In this document: positions 23,391 through 31,963 of the stretch, piece by piece
How the letters are laid out: every line of letters starts with the position of its first letter
How positions within the stretch are numbered: the first letter of the stretch is position 1
IMG/VR virus record: IMGVR_UViG_3300038441_001278
Span: 1 to 56,490 of that record
Direction: 5' to 3' (one strand)
Origin: a virus
Length of the DNA: 56,490 nucleotides
Program-made: the position numbers and the translations under genes
Notes under the pieces: model-generated
What the model was told of the DNA's origin: nothing
What the model saw: the letters and a program-made list of their open reading frames with translations, nothing else
Database searches by the model: none

Positions 23391-25115
23391 ATGAGTGAAT
23401 CTGAAACTGGCCCAGTTGGTGAAGTCAACAATGTGGGCGGTGCGGTCAATAACGTAGGTGGTGCTGTTGCATCTCCTCCGGTAGCCGAAGCTGCGTATGC
23501 CGATGTGCATACCGCTGAAAACACCCCGATGAAGAAAGTCCTGCCTTCGGTGTCTGAAGTTACCCGTAGCGGTACTGAAGAAGATCGTGAACTCGGTTAC
23601 CTGCCGATCTTCCTGGGCAACTCCCGCGCCAACAACGAAAAGGCTAACACCCTGCTTTCGAAGTGGCTGTCTGTGACGGCGATGCAGTCGTTGCACGAAC
23701 GCGGTGAAGCAACTGAGGGCATGGTTGCTTCTACTAATGCTGACTGGGCTCAGTACATCGAAGCCAACTTCCCGAGCAAAACTCGTGAAGAAATGAACAG
23801 ACTGTGCGCCGACCTCTACCGTTTCATGGAAGAGCATGTCGACAGCATCAAGATCCGTTCCAAGGTCATGAACGAAGACGGCATCTCCAACGTCAGCGAT
23901 CGTGGCAGCGACATCGTCACCGGTGACATCCTGGGCAAGAAGCCGGGTCGTGCCACTAAGGGCTTCAGCGTATCGGAAGTAATGCGTCGCTCGGCGATGC
24001 GTGCGGAAGACGGTGAGTTCCAGTTCGACGTGCTGTTGCGTGATTCGTTCTGCTCGCTGACTTTCACCCGTCCAAGCAAGCTGGAATTGGCTGGTCTGGT
24101 CAACGACATCAACCGCACTGTTAAAGGCTACGTTCGCACCGTAGGCGGTAACACTGTGAGTCTGTCGGTGATCGCTGGCATGCGTGTGGTCTGGGACTTC
24201 TTGGCGGCTCGTATCGTCAACAGTTCGGTGACTGGCATTGTCGACTTCAAGGACCTGGTACGGGTTATCCGTTTCAGTGACTTCGGTACGATCTGCATGG
24301 CACTGCTGCGCTCCACCCACAGCAATGGTGTGAACCTCCAGCTGCGTTGTCTGAACGAGATGTGCGACTGGTCGGCGTTCGAAGTGGCAGACCCGGACAA
24401 GTTGGTTCGTGTTCGTCACTCCATCGAAACCGATGAAGAAGCGGCTATCTACGCCAACATCTTCAACTCCAAGATCAAGTACAGCATCGAAGAGACGCTG
24501 GCCATGATCGAAAAGACCACTTACGGTCTGGACAGCAACCGCGTCTACAACGCCGACAAGTCGATCTACTTCACCGTGGGTCCTGCGTCGCTGGCCGAAG
24601 CTTTCGAAACCTTCGACTACTACGCCGGTCGTATCAATCCACAGCTCCAGGAAATCCGTGGGCAGGTGGTTAACGAAGCCGAGTTCCAAACTCAAGTGGG
24701 TCTGTTGCTGACCACTCTGGGCTCGACCGAGTTCCTGCACTGGATCCAATCCTTCGTGTCCGTGGCCGCTCCTGGTAGCGATGACGAAGACGTGGTGTTG
24801 AAGCGTTCGGAATGTGATGCGTCCGAGTTCAACAAGGGTTGCATGGAAGTTATCCTGGACAGCAAAGAGCTGAACAAGAAACTCTCTGCCTTCATCCTGA
24901 ACAAATCGCCTATGATGGCTCGCACCTTCGTCGCTGTGGCTAACTACCACTGCCCGGCGTGCAAGCGTCGTACCGAAGAGTTCCAGGATCCTGAACGTCG
25001 TTATGGTTACACCCCTATCGACCCATTCATGGCTTTTTTTACCCTCACCCAGTTGAAGCTGATGACTCAAGCGGCAGAAGCGGCAGCCGCCACCAAAGAA
25101 GCCATCTCCGAATAG
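23391..25115 (+). CDS. 574-aa CxxC protein, candidate tail/baseplate assembly factor
   Basis: The ATG at 23391 follows AAGGAAA by 8 bases; a TTG at 23385 is rejected. The first 60 residues are a Gly/Val/Ala-rich repeat (NNVGGAVNNVGGAV). Two cysteine pairs could bind zinc: C320-x4-C325 (CLNEMC) and C521-x2-C524 (HCPACKR). A C-terminal C-P-x-C near an FF motif (MAFFTL) recalls T4 gp26-like baseplate or tail-assembly proteins, but the match is loose. The MAFF codons contain a seven-T run from which the -1 frame stays open into the next gene. Virion-assembly role inferred from position. Confidence 0.75.
   Translation: MSESETGPVGEVNNVGGAVNNVGGAVASPPVAEAAYADVHTAENTPMKKVLPSVSEVTRSGTEEDRELGYLPIFLGNSRANNEKANTLLSKWLSVTAMQSLHERGEATEGMVASTNADWAQYIEANFPSKTREEMNRLCADLYRFMEEHVDSIKIRSKVMNEDGISNVSDRGSDIVTGDILGKKPGRATKGFSVSEVMRRSAMRAEDGEFQFDVLLRDSFCSLTFTRPSKLELAGLVNDINRTVKGYVRTVGGNTVSLSVIAGMRVVWDFLAARIVNSSVTGIVDFKDLVRVIRFSDFGTICMALLRSTHSNGVNLQLRCLNEMCDWSAFEVADPDKLVRVRHSIETDEEAAIYANIFNSKIKYSIEETLAMIEKTTYGLDSNRVYNADKSIYFTVGPASLAEAFETFDYYAGRINPQLQEIRGQVVNEAEFQTQVGLLLTTLGSTEFLHWIQSFVSVAAPGSDDEDVVLKRSECDASEFNKGCMEVILDSKELNKKLSAFILNKSPMMARTFVAVANYHCPACKRRTEEFQDPERRYGYTPIDPFMAFFTLTQLKLMTQAAEAAAATKEAISE
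25034..25040 (+). other. Possible -1 ribosomal frameshift site (T-TTT-TTT)
   Basis: Codons GCT-TTT-TTT-ACC form the canonical X-XXY-YYZ heptamer with seven T's. A -1 slip here reads on without a stop through 25558, joining the 574-aa protein to the following frame. Whether slippage occurs is unknown, and the -1 frame between the site and about 25110 does not look protein-like. Confidence 0.35.
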
Positions 25116-25558
25116 AGTTCGAGAGAGAGTTCAGCGATGAGTATCGTGCAGTAGTAGCTAACCTGTTTGGACTGAATCTCAAAGACACCAGTCGAGAGAA
25201 GCTGGACTTTCAGGAAGGCATACTGCACGACTTCAACATGGGGTATTACGACCGTTCTACCCTGAAGCCTCATTCCTCTGTTGCATTCATTGAAAAGGAG
25301 AATGAGTACTACCACCCGTGGTCGATTGACGCTATTGGTCATCAATACGGTTGGGGTAAATTGAAAGACATCATCCCACTCAATGATTACCTTAACCTGC
25401 CAGCTTTCTTAGTGGAGAGTTTAGTTAAGGGGATTACCAAAGGGGATGAGCAGCGGGCTAAGGCTGATGCCGCTGCGGCACCACCAACGGACGGGCTTTC
25501 TAAAGAAGACCGAGAACTGTTGGCGTTGGCTAAAAAGCTTAATATCAGCAAACCGTAA
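25112..25558 (+). CDS. Unknown protein lacking an obvious start codon
   Basis: Protein-like sequence begins right at the upstream stop codon (EFEREFSDEYRAVV, then NLFGLNLKDTSREK), well before the first in-frame ATG at 25238, which has no well-spaced ribosome binding site. The frame contains no ATG, GTG or TTG upstream of that. The codon overlapping the upstream TAG is ATA (ATAG at 25112), so the options are non-AUG initiation by termination-reinitiation, -1 frameshifting from the preceding gene, or a lost base. From ATA the product is 148 aa, with an HPWSIDAIGHQYGWGKL segment, an Ala/Pro linker and a charged C-terminal helix. Function unknown; probably paired with the preceding protein. Confidence 0.65.
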   Translation: MEFEREFSDEYRAVVANLFGLNLKDTSREKLDFQEGILHDFNMGYYDRSTLKPHSSVAFIEKENEYYHPWSIDAIGHQYGWGKLKDIIPLNDYLNLPAFLVESLVKGITKGDEQRAKADAAAAPPTDGLSKEDRELLALAKKLNISKP

Positions 25559-25566
25559 ACCATCTA

Positions 25567-25604
25567 AGAATATCTCTAAGGGGGCGACTCCTTAGGGATA
25601 TTCT
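25567..25604 (+). terminator. Terminator hairpin
   Basis: A 15-bp stem, AGAATATCTCTAAGG pairing with CCTTAGGGATATTCT (one G-T wobble), with an 8-base loop. CTATTTTTG follows 14 bases later. Confidence 0.7.
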
Positions 25605-25657
25605 ATGACATCACGTCTCTATTTTTGCCTTATTACTCAGACGAAAGGGCCCTTTCA

Positions 25658-26311
25658 ATGAGCACCAACGATTCCAAAGAGTACACCCCTCCGGCTGTTG
25701 ACGAGGTGGGTAGTGTCGCTGATAAATCCCCGGTTGTTTCTACTGCCGTGGTTACCAAGCAAGCTCCAGCAGCGCCTGTTAACAAACCTGCTGAAGCACC
25801 AAAAGCCGCCGAGCCTACCCTGGCTCCGATCCCTGATGTCATCGGTGTGGGCAAAATGCTCAACGCCAAAGGCACCCTGGTCACTGCCGACATGATCGCT
25901 CGTATCGATCGGCACATGAAGTTCCTGCGTGGCGATGAAGGTTTCGCCAGCACCAAGGAACGTGACGACGAGATGGTTAGCTTCATCGAAACCATCGGCA
26001 ACACCCTGAAGCAGGACTTCGAAGCGTATGTGGTTGTGACCGACCACCTGCTGCAACAAATCCGCGACAACCAGAAAGTCTTCACCGGTGGCACTGCTTT
26101 CCGTTTCCTCCAGGGCATCAGCAAAGGCGCCTACCGTGACAACGTTGCGGCCTACCAGTCTTACGTTGAACTGCTGACCAAGTTTGCGGTGAACTGGAAC
26201 GTTCGCTACAAGCTGAAGAAGCTGGTCGACATCACCTATGCTGTACGGACGTTGCCGCGTCAGGGGCAAGTGAACCTGACCCAGTACTTCAACAAACTCG
26301 CCAGCGTTTAA
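25658..26311 (+). CDS. Unknown virion-block protein with disordered N-terminus, 217 aa
   Basis: The ATG at 25658 follows AAGGG; a TTG at 25625 is rejected. Residues 1-70 are Ala/Pro/Lys-rich (QAPAAPVNKPAEAPKAAEP) and look disordered; the remainder is a helical domain rich in aromatic and basic residues (FLRGDEGF, YKLKKLVDITYAVR). It opens the inner-body gene cluster and ends 39 bases before the first paralogue. It carries no G-x-E/F-rich processing module like its neighbours, so it is probably a different structural or assembly protein. Confidence 0.72.
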   Translation: MSTNDSKEYTPPAVDEVGSVADKSPVVSTAVVTKQAPAAPVNKPAEAPKAAEPTLAPIPDVIGVGKMLNAKGTLVTADMIARIDRHMKFLRGDEGFASTKERDDEMVSFIETIGNTLKQDFEAYVVVTDHLLQQIRDNQKVFTGGTAFRFLQGISKGAYRDNVAAYQSYVELLTKFAVNWNVRYKLKKLVDITYAVRTLPRQGQVNLTQYFNKLASV

Positions 26312-26350
26312 TCGCCCTCCTCCAACTCTTAAGAATCAAGGAAGCTGCAT

Positions 26351-27424
26351 ATGGATCCTCTTGCTCTTGTACCCGGTGAAGAAAACGAAGTTTCGTCGAT
26401 CCCGGATATCCCTCATGTCGAAATCATGTTCGACGCCATGGACGACACTATCGGCGGCGTGACCGGCGCTGAAGGTTTCGGTCTGACTGAAGCCCAGCGT
26501 TATGCTGAAGGCGTTCTGATGGCCAGCGGTACTCTGCGCGCCAGCTCCATCGACGGCAACGAAAGCTTCTTCAGCGCTGTTGGCGGCGGCTTGAAGGCTA
26601 CCTACGACTACATCGTCAAGATGTTCAAGTCGGTCTGGGAGTTCTTCTTCAAGCGCGACGTGGGCAAAGAAGTTGACGCGGCTGTTGCCGAAGTCAAGGA
26701 ACTGGCTGCTGAAGTAGCGGCGGTTGGCACCGGTAACGACAAGCAGATCGAAGACCAGTTCGACAAGATGCGCAAAGCATCGATCGCGGCTGCTGCCGAA
26801 TCCGACAAGAACGCTTTCATCGGTCGATTGAAAGAAGCCGGCCTGGATCTCACCGAGAAGAAAGCACTCGTGAAAGAGATGGCGAATGAGTTGCCGAAAG
26901 TCAACAAAGACGCCCAGAACCGCTTCAAGCTGGCGGCCATGGCCGTGATCGACGCCAAAGGCAAGTACATCGGCGTAGTCGAGAAAGCTGAAGGCGACGA
27001 AGGCGGCAAGTTCGAACTCACCGAAGACCTGGCCAAGGACATCGTTGGCGAAGCCAAGTCCATCGTGCCGAAAGAACAGGCCGTCATCACCGCGCTGAAA
27101 AACCGCGAAGAAGTCAAGTCCCAGTCTGACGCCGCTGTACTGGCCAAGCTGATCATCGACAACCTGAACGGCGTTAAAACCCTGGCCGCCAGCTTCTCCA
27201 AACACGCTCCTCAGGTCAGCACGAAGATCAAGGAATGCCAAGCGTTCCTGGCCAAGACCGACAAGGACGACAAGGGCGACTGGGTTGCCAAGCACAAGAA
27301 CACCGAGCTGGGCATGCTGCGCGGCATTCTCTCCTTCACCACCGCCATTGCGCAGTCGATGAAGAAGACGATCTCCGTCCAGGTTGATCTGCAACACCGC
27401 ACCAATAAGGTCTTCGGCCTGTAA
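26351..27424 (+). CDS. Head inner-body-type protein, processed (paralogue 1)
   Basis: 357 aa; AAGGAAG precedes the ATG. It shares with the next gene an N-terminal propeptide (AMDDTIGGVTGAEGFGLTEAQ region), then D-G-N-E71/S72-F-F and an aromatic amphipathic helix (ATYDYIVKMFKSVWEFFFK), then a long Ala/Lys/Glu helical body. Two candidate processing sites, G-A-E41/G and G-N-E71/S, fit the (A/G/S)-x-E motif known for the phiKZ/201phi2-1 prohead protease. In phiKZ such proteins form the inner body around which DNA is spooled and are largely ejected into the host. Function by family context only. Confidence 0.78.
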   Translation: MDPLALVPGEENEVSSIPDIPHVEIMFDAMDDTIGGVTGAEGFGLTEAQRYAEGVLMASGTLRASSIDGNESFFSAVGGGLKATYDYIVKMFKSVWEFFFKRDVGKEVDAAVAEVKELAAEVAAVGTGNDKQIEDQFDKMRKASIAAAAESDKNAFIGRLKEAGLDLTEKKALVKEMANELPKVNKDAQNRFKLAAMAVIDAKGKYIGVVEKAEGDEGGKFELTEDLAKDIVGEAKSIVPKEQAVITALKNREEVKSQSDAAVLAKLIIDNLNGVKTLAASFSKHAPQVSTKIKECQAFLAKTDKDDKGDWVAKHKNTELGMLRGILSFTTAIAQSMKKTISVQVDLQHRTNKVFGL

Positions 27425-27440
27425 GGCGTCGGCAAACTGA

Positions 27441-27470
27441 GCCAGAGCAACTTTAATCGGTTGCTCTGGC
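27441..27470 (+). terminator. Terminator hairpin between inner-body paralogues
   Basis: Perfect 11-bp stem GCCAGAGCAAC / GTTGCTCTGGC with an 8-base loop, followed by CCCTTTAACC and a T-rich stretch. Confidence 0.75.
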
Positions 27471-27478
27471 CCTTTAAC

Positions 27479-27486
27479 CTATATTT
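27479..27486 (+). promoter_or_regulatory. Candidate promoter element CTATATTT
   Basis: It lies immediately after a terminator and 20 bases before the ATG at 27507, and belongs to the recurrent ATATT intergenic motif set. Confidence 0.3.
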
Positions 27487-27506
27487 GCTTATTTGGGGAA
27501 TACGAC

Positions 27507-28574
27507 ATGGAAGCTAGCGAAGATTACGGTCAGATTGATAACGACCACCTGGAAACCATCTTTGTTGCAATGGACGACACCATGGGTGGCGTTACTGGTA
27601 GCGAAGGCTTTGGCTTGACCCGTGCTCAGGAATACACCTACGCGGTGTTGGGTGCAAACGACAGCCTGACCCGTCAGCAGAAGGTTGATGGTAACGAAAG
27701 CTTCTTCGGTTCTATCGGCGATGGCCTTAAAGCTGTCTGGGAATACGTCCAGAAGTTGTTCAAGTCTATCTGGGGTTTCTTCTTCGGTAAGAAGGAAGGT
27801 GGTGCTCAGGCTGAGATCGATAACACCAAAGAAGCGCTGACTGTGGCGAAGGTTGCGCTCGAAAAGCCATCGGGGGACACGAAAGCCGTTCAACACAAGC
27901 TGGTGGAAAGCATGCAGAAGGTTGTTGCTGATCCAGTGACCACCCCTGCCGAAGTTAAGGAAGTCCAGGAACTCATCCAGGTCATCCAAGCCACCCCGGC
28001 TCCTTCTCCTGCTGAAACCAAGAAGGTCGCCGAGAAGTTCGCCAAGCTTAACCACAAGCAGCAAAAGAAGTTGCAAACTGGCCTTAAGCTCGTGAAAGAG
28101 AAAGGTGCCGGCTTGGTTGCTCACATTACCAAGCTCCACACTGATGTGGAAATCCATGTGGGTGCGAATGAAAGCTACAACTTCTACAAGCACCTGATCA
28201 CCGAGATCTACAACAATGATATCTCGGCCATCCGTTCCGCCATCAACCACATCGACGGCGCAATGATCGTGAGCGATATGGGTCAGGGTGCTCGTGTGCT
28301 CGAAGTGCTTCAGCATCAGATGAAAACCATCGACAGCATTAACGGTTTCATCAAAGCCAACAAGCACAACCTGGAGCATCGTATCACCGAGTGCGAAAAG
28401 GCTTTGAGCTGGTCGGATAAGCATGCTGAACGTAAAGCCGGCGCCCGTGCCGAGCTGGCTGTGGCGAAGGACATGATGATTGCGATCAACAGCACCGTCA
28501 GCTACGTCCACACCACTTGCCTGACCATCCAAAGCCTGTGCGACACCGTGCGTCGTATCTTCGGCCTTAAGTAA
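27507..28574 (+). CDS. Head inner-body-type protein, processed (paralogue 2)
   Basis: 355 aa, the closest relative of the preceding gene: both have AMDDT-x-G-G-V-T-G-x-E-G-F-G-L-T near residue 22 and G-N-E-S-F-F near 62. Candidate processing sites are G-S-E33/G and G-N-E64/S. After the second site comes the aromatic helix (AVWEYVQKLFKSIWGFFFG), then Lys/Glu/Ala-rich helices. The shared N-termini imply a recent tandem duplication with separate terminators and promoters. Expected in the head interior; identity as an inner-body protein is inferred from motif and cluster. Confidence 0.78.
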   Translation: MEASEDYGQIDNDHLETIFVAMDDTMGGVTGSEGFGLTRAQEYTYAVLGANDSLTRQQKVDGNESFFGSIGDGLKAVWEYVQKLFKSIWGFFFGKKEGGAQAEIDNTKEALTVAKVALEKPSGDTKAVQHKLVESMQKVVADPVTTPAEVKEVQELIQVIQATPAPSPAETKKVAEKFAKLNHKQQKKLQTGLKLVKEKGAGLVAHITKLHTDVEIHVGANESYNFYKHLITEIYNNDISAIRSAINHIDGAMIVSDMGQGARVLEVLQHQMKTIDSINGFIKANKHNLEHRITECEKALSWSDKHAERKAGARAELAVAKDMMIAINSTVSYVHTTCLTIQSLCDTVRRIFGLK

Positions 28575-28578
28575 CACC

Positions 28579-28594
28579 CAAGCGTGAATAACCC
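28579..28594 (+). repeat. 16-bp repeat CAAGCGTGAATAACCC, copy 1
   Basis: An exact copy occurs at 34616-34631. Both copies sit just after a plus-strand stop codon and lead into the left arm of a terminator shared with a minus-strand gene. Confidence 0.8.
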
Positions 28595-28626
28595 TACCCA
28601 TTCCCTTTGTCGGGGAATGGGTAGGG
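28592..28626 (+). terminator. Terminator between convergent genes
   Basis: Perfect 14-bp stem CCCTACCCATTCCC / GGGAATGGGTAGGG with a 7-base loop. It separates inner-body paralogue 2 (plus) from the DNA polymerase fragment (minus) and probably stops both. Confidence 0.8.
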
Positions 28627-28634
28627 TATGGTTG

Positions 28635-30416
28635 CTAGGCGGCTCTTTTCATTGCTTCATTTTCTTGCAGTTTCTTCAGTTCAGCTTCTTTACCTTGTGC
28701 GATCAACGCTTCTTCGAAGATCTTCTTCAGATCACGAGGAGCAGGGAAACGGAACAGGTCATGACACAACCCGAATGCGTTAGCCTGTGTACTGCTGGCG
28801 TAGTTAACCGCGATCTCTCGGAACTTCATAGGGTCAGCCCCTTGAATACCGTAGACCTCCGCCATGGTCGTTTTACCACCGGCATTGAGCGCAAGGGTTG
28901 CTGTTGGGTAAGCACCTTCCACGTCGATGTCAGAAGTATCCGTACGACCGTTACTGTAGACGTCCTCCAGCCCGGCAAAGAGTAACTTACCGAAGGAAGC
29001 GTTCTTCTCAGTATCGAGCAACGCAATCCAATCACCCAGAGTCGGCAACTTCTCAGAGAACTGTTTATCCCGGTTGCTTGGAGTTGAACCCCATACGTAA
29101 CCACGCTCACGCGCCATGAAGGACAGGGTGTCCGAGATCATGCTTGGCTGAGACACGTAGTTGAAGTATTCCGAGTATTTCAACAACATCGGCAACGAGA
29201 GACTGAAGTCACTGGTCTTCTCGTTAATCTCTTCAATAACGAAGTTGTCGCAGATGTTGTACATGGAGTACAGGTACGGGTGATACTGCTGCATGTAACG
29301 ATGCCACTGAGGAGAGCCTACGCCGTGCTCTGCGCCCTCTACGGTGTACAACTTACCCGGTACTTCCTCTTTGGTCGCAATGCCTTGCAGAGAGGTGTCC
29401 TGGAGCTTACCTTCAACTGGTTGGCGCTTGATCGCGTAGAACGAACCCGCATCCGCAAACTGAAAGGTGGCCATGGTGCGAATGGTTGGGAAACGCTCTT
29501 GCCATTCCAACGGCATCTTCGTGCCATCTTCTTTATGCTTGTGCGTACGACCCGGGTGATACTTGTAGGACTTGTACTCACGAGGAATGCGAGGATCAGA
29601 ATACACCTGAGCCAAGTCATAGCCGTCGGCCAACAAAGCTTTCTCGTTAGCCTCCATGTCGTAAGCCGCGTTCCAAGCAGCTACCCAGTCCGGTTCCCAT
29701 TCGTGCATCTTCTGAATACACGCATTAACCACCTGCCCCGGAGTATCGAACAACTCATACTCGATCGTGCAGTTACGACGCTTGACGTGGTCACTGAGGT
29801 ACTTGTACTCAGCTTCCTTCAAGTTCTTGATGATCTCGTGGTCTTCGAGATGTTTGCCGGCCTTCTCGGAATACCAGCCACGACATGCCGCGAAGTACGC
29901 TTTGGTCTTGAAGGTCACCGAGGCCATCATGATCGGCACGCCCTTCTTGAACATGTCGCCCTCAACGTCATAAGCCGCTAAGGTGTAAGACTCGGTTTCT
30001 TGATAGTCGCCGTACTTCTCGAAGAAGCGTCGCTTGAAGTGAACTGGAGGGGTTTGATCCAATCCGAATACGTGAGGGTTGTTCTTTGCCTGACGAAGGT
30101 CATACGAGCTGTCAGAGCGCCCGTAGTAATACTTGTTGACCGCAGCTGCCAACGAACACCGAGGTACCTTGTACTCTTTGCACATGGACTCTTCGATGTA
30201 ATCTTTGTGCTGCTTGAACTTGCGTTTGTCTTCTTTAACGATCCAGATCGGCTGCTTGTAGTTCTCCAGCGAGATCAGGGAATTCGAACGTGAACCATCT
30301 TCATGAATATTGGTGATCTTGGCGCACAGCAAATCTTTGTTCTTGTCAAAACGATTAATCGACTGAGCGGCATGTTTGCACACTTTGGCAATTATGGGGG
30401 AGCTATTTGGTTCCAT
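28635..30416 (-). CDS. Family B DNA polymerase, exonuclease and palm motif A part (split polymerase)
   Basis: 593 aa. The 3'-5' exonuclease motifs are in order: Exo I D150-V-E152 (AAYDVEGD), Exo II N249 to D253 (WNAAYDME) and Exo III Y386-x3-D390 (MYNICDN). Polymerase motif A follows at 496-505 (DIDVEGAYPT, the counterpart of 'DFxSLYPS'). Only about 90 residues remain, with no motif B (K-x3-N-x2-Y-G) or motif C (D-T-D), so the rest of the palm must be a separate gene, not found in this window. phiKZ relatives are reported to divide their B-family polymerase over two genes. AGGG lies upstream of the ATG. It is opposite in strand to its late-gene neighbours. Confidence 0.85.
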   Translation of the reverse strand: MEPNSSPIIAKVCKHAAQSINRFDKNKDLLCAKITNIHEDGSRSNSLISLENYKQPIWIVKEDKRKFKQHKDYIEESMCKEYKVPRCSLAAAVNKYYYGRSDSSYDLRQAKNNPHVFGLDQTPPVHFKRRFFEKYGDYQETESYTLAAYDVEGDMFKKGVPIMMASVTFKTKAYFAACRGWYSEKAGKHLEDHEIIKNLKEAEYKYLSDHVKRRNCTIEYELFDTPGQVVNACIQKMHEWEPDWVAAWNAAYDMEANEKALLADGYDLAQVYSDPRIPREYKSYKYHPGRTHKHKEDGTKMPLEWQERFPTIRTMATFQFADAGSFYAIKRQPVEGKLQDTSLQGIATKEEVPGKLYTVEGAEHGVGSPQWHRYMQQYHPYLYSMYNICDNFVIEEINEKTSDFSLSLPMLLKYSEYFNYVSQPSMISDTLSFMARERGYVWGSTPSNRDKQFSEKLPTLGDWIALLDTEKNASFGKLLFAGLEDVYSNGRTDTSDIDVEGAYPTATLALNAGGKTTMAEVYGIQGADPMKFREIAVNYASSTQANAFGLCHDLFRFPAPRDLKKIFEEALIAQGKEAELKKLQENEAMKRAA

Positions 30417-30449
30417 GGAGTACCCTGCATTTTATGCCTGCTTTTGACA

Positions 30450-30457
30450 CTATATTA
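30450..30457 (+). promoter_or_regulatory. Candidate promoter element CTATATTA
   Basis: In the divergent space between the DNA polymerase fragment and the metalloprotease gene, TTTTGACACTATATTAATAG includes a match to the phiKZ early promoter core (TATATTA) 36 bases before the ATG at 30494. Confidence 0.4.
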
Positions 30458-30493
30458 ATAGGGTCTGTGTATAACTTAAAGGAGCGTCCGCGC

Positions 30494-31924
30494 ATGATCT
30501 CTATTGATTTTCTTAAATCCGACCGTGCTGGTAATGAATTCATTGACTTCCAATCCACCCGGTTCTACGACGTCCTGAGTGCTGCCTTCGAGAGAAATAT
30601 CTCGACGGAGTCCGGTAAGGCTGTCCTGAGCGAAAACATCGGTGACGAGATCCTCCCGATCATCGAAGAGTTCACTGGCTTCAACAACATCAACATCAAC
30701 TACGAAAAGAAAGGCAACCTCGCGGTTGACACCGGTTACTTTTCGCCGCATCACGTTCTCAACAACGACGGTGTAGACCAGTTGATGGGTATCACCAAGA
30801 CCACCCTGTACCGTTGGTTTGCCGAGAACAAGGTCAAGATGTTCAAGGGGACTATTGACTACAAGACTGGTAAGGTCGGCGGTAGCTTCAAATCGGTTCC
30901 AGTTAACTTGTACATCAACGTCAACCTGAACGATACGTTTGAACCAGCCAAGATCGCCAAGTACGGCGTTCCTATCCACGGCATCATGGCGGGTGCTGTT
31001 GCTCACGAACTCGGACATGTGTTCGGTGGTTGCATGATGATCTACACCGCTGCTTCGGACAACCTGGTTGCCAAGGCCGCACTGATGCACTACCGCAAGG
31101 CTGAGCGTGAAGAAGACCGTGTGGTGGTTCTCAAGGATGCTGCGTCGATCCTCGAACTCGATCCAGCCAAGATCGCTGAACTGCAAGCCATTGCACAGAA
31201 CCCTACCGATGAGGCGTTCGTCCTCTACTGGAACAAGTTGACCGTACAGCGTAACAGCCGTCGTAGTTTGTCCGTGGGTGTTGAACAGATGTCGTCAGAA
31301 GTAATTGCTGACATGTACGCCCTTCGTATGGGTTGTGATAAAGGCATCATCGCTGCTATCTCCGCCTTTGCTGATGTCGGTGCTATCACCATCGTGATCA
31401 ACAGTCTGATCACCGCAGCCCTGACCACGATCATCCTCGAGCTGATCTTGCTGACACCAATCACGCTGTTCGTTGCGGCGAGCACCACCTTGGTGCCGTT
31501 CATCGTTTTCAGCGGCGCAGTGTTCACTGTGTCGTTTGTTTGTGCTTACTTCGGTCGTGGTTACTCGGGTGTGTACAACGCCGACCACCGTCGTTTCGAA
31601 GATGCATTGCGTCAGATGATCGCCAAGATCCGTGAAGACAAGAACGTTAGCCCGACTGATAAAGCCGAACTGGTTAAGTCTGTCGACAAAATGCTCGAGC
31701 TGAGTAAGAAATTCAAACCGTGGTACGAAGATACTGTTATCAAGCGTGCCATGGGTTGGGTCTTCAATGGCGGTGATTTCAAGCTGCAAGAGATCGAGCA
31801 CTACACCCAAGTTCTTGCCAACCACGAGATTAACAACTTCTCTCACAAGTTGGCTGCGTTGAAAGCCCGCCGTGATCCAGACAACATCCAGGAACGAGAA
31901 GAAAACAAAACCTTCGAGTTCTAA
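30494..31924 (+). CDS. Membrane HExxH metalloprotease (gluzincin-like)
   Basis: 476 aa; AAAGGAGCG precedes the ATG. Residues 168-178 are AVAHELGHVFG, a zinc-protease HExxH helix with the typical small residue before it and Gly after. About 95 residues later, SSEVIADMYA (E269, D273) fits the E-x3-D third-ligand helix of M48-like gluzincins. Two long hydrophobic segments follow (about 295-325 and 326-352), predicting a membrane protein with the catalytic domain before them. It is transcribed divergently from the DNA polymerase fragment and leads into inner-body genes. It may be a virion or host-membrane protease; it is not of the type used as phage prohead protease. Confidence 0.8.
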   Translation: MISIDFLKSDRAGNEFIDFQSTRFYDVLSAAFERNISTESGKAVLSENIGDEILPIIEEFTGFNNININYEKKGNLAVDTGYFSPHHVLNNDGVDQLMGITKTTLYRWFAENKVKMFKGTIDYKTGKVGGSFKSVPVNLYINVNLNDTFEPAKIAKYGVPIHGIMAGAVAHELGHVFGGCMMIYTAASDNLVAKAALMHYRKAEREEDRVVVLKDAASILELDPAKIAELQAIAQNPTDEAFVLYWNKLTVQRNSRRSLSVGVEQMSSEVIADMYALRMGCDKGIIAAISAFADVGAITIVINSLITAALTTIILELILLTPITLFVAASTTLVPFIVFSGAVFTVSFVCAYFGRGYSGVYNADHRRFEDALRQMIAKIREDKNVSPTDKAELVKSVDKMLELSKKFKPWYEDTVIKRAMGWVFNGGDFKLQEIEHYTQVLANHEINNFSHKLAALKARRDPDNIQEREENKTFEF

Positions 31925-31963
31925 TCCACCAGTTTGCCACCCTTAATGAACAGGAGCATTACC

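Noticed and set aside
22392-25070. An 892-codon open frame on the minus strand
   Set aside because: It is antisense to two well-formed plus-strand genes with good ribosome binding sites. Its product is Val/His/Arg-rich, as expected when codons ending in C or G are read in reverse.
25238-25558. ATG at 25238 as the start of the gene after the CxxC protein
   Set aside because: Protein-like sequence continues upstream to about 25112, and the only AGGAAGG lies about 20 bases from this ATG. Kept only as a fallback start.
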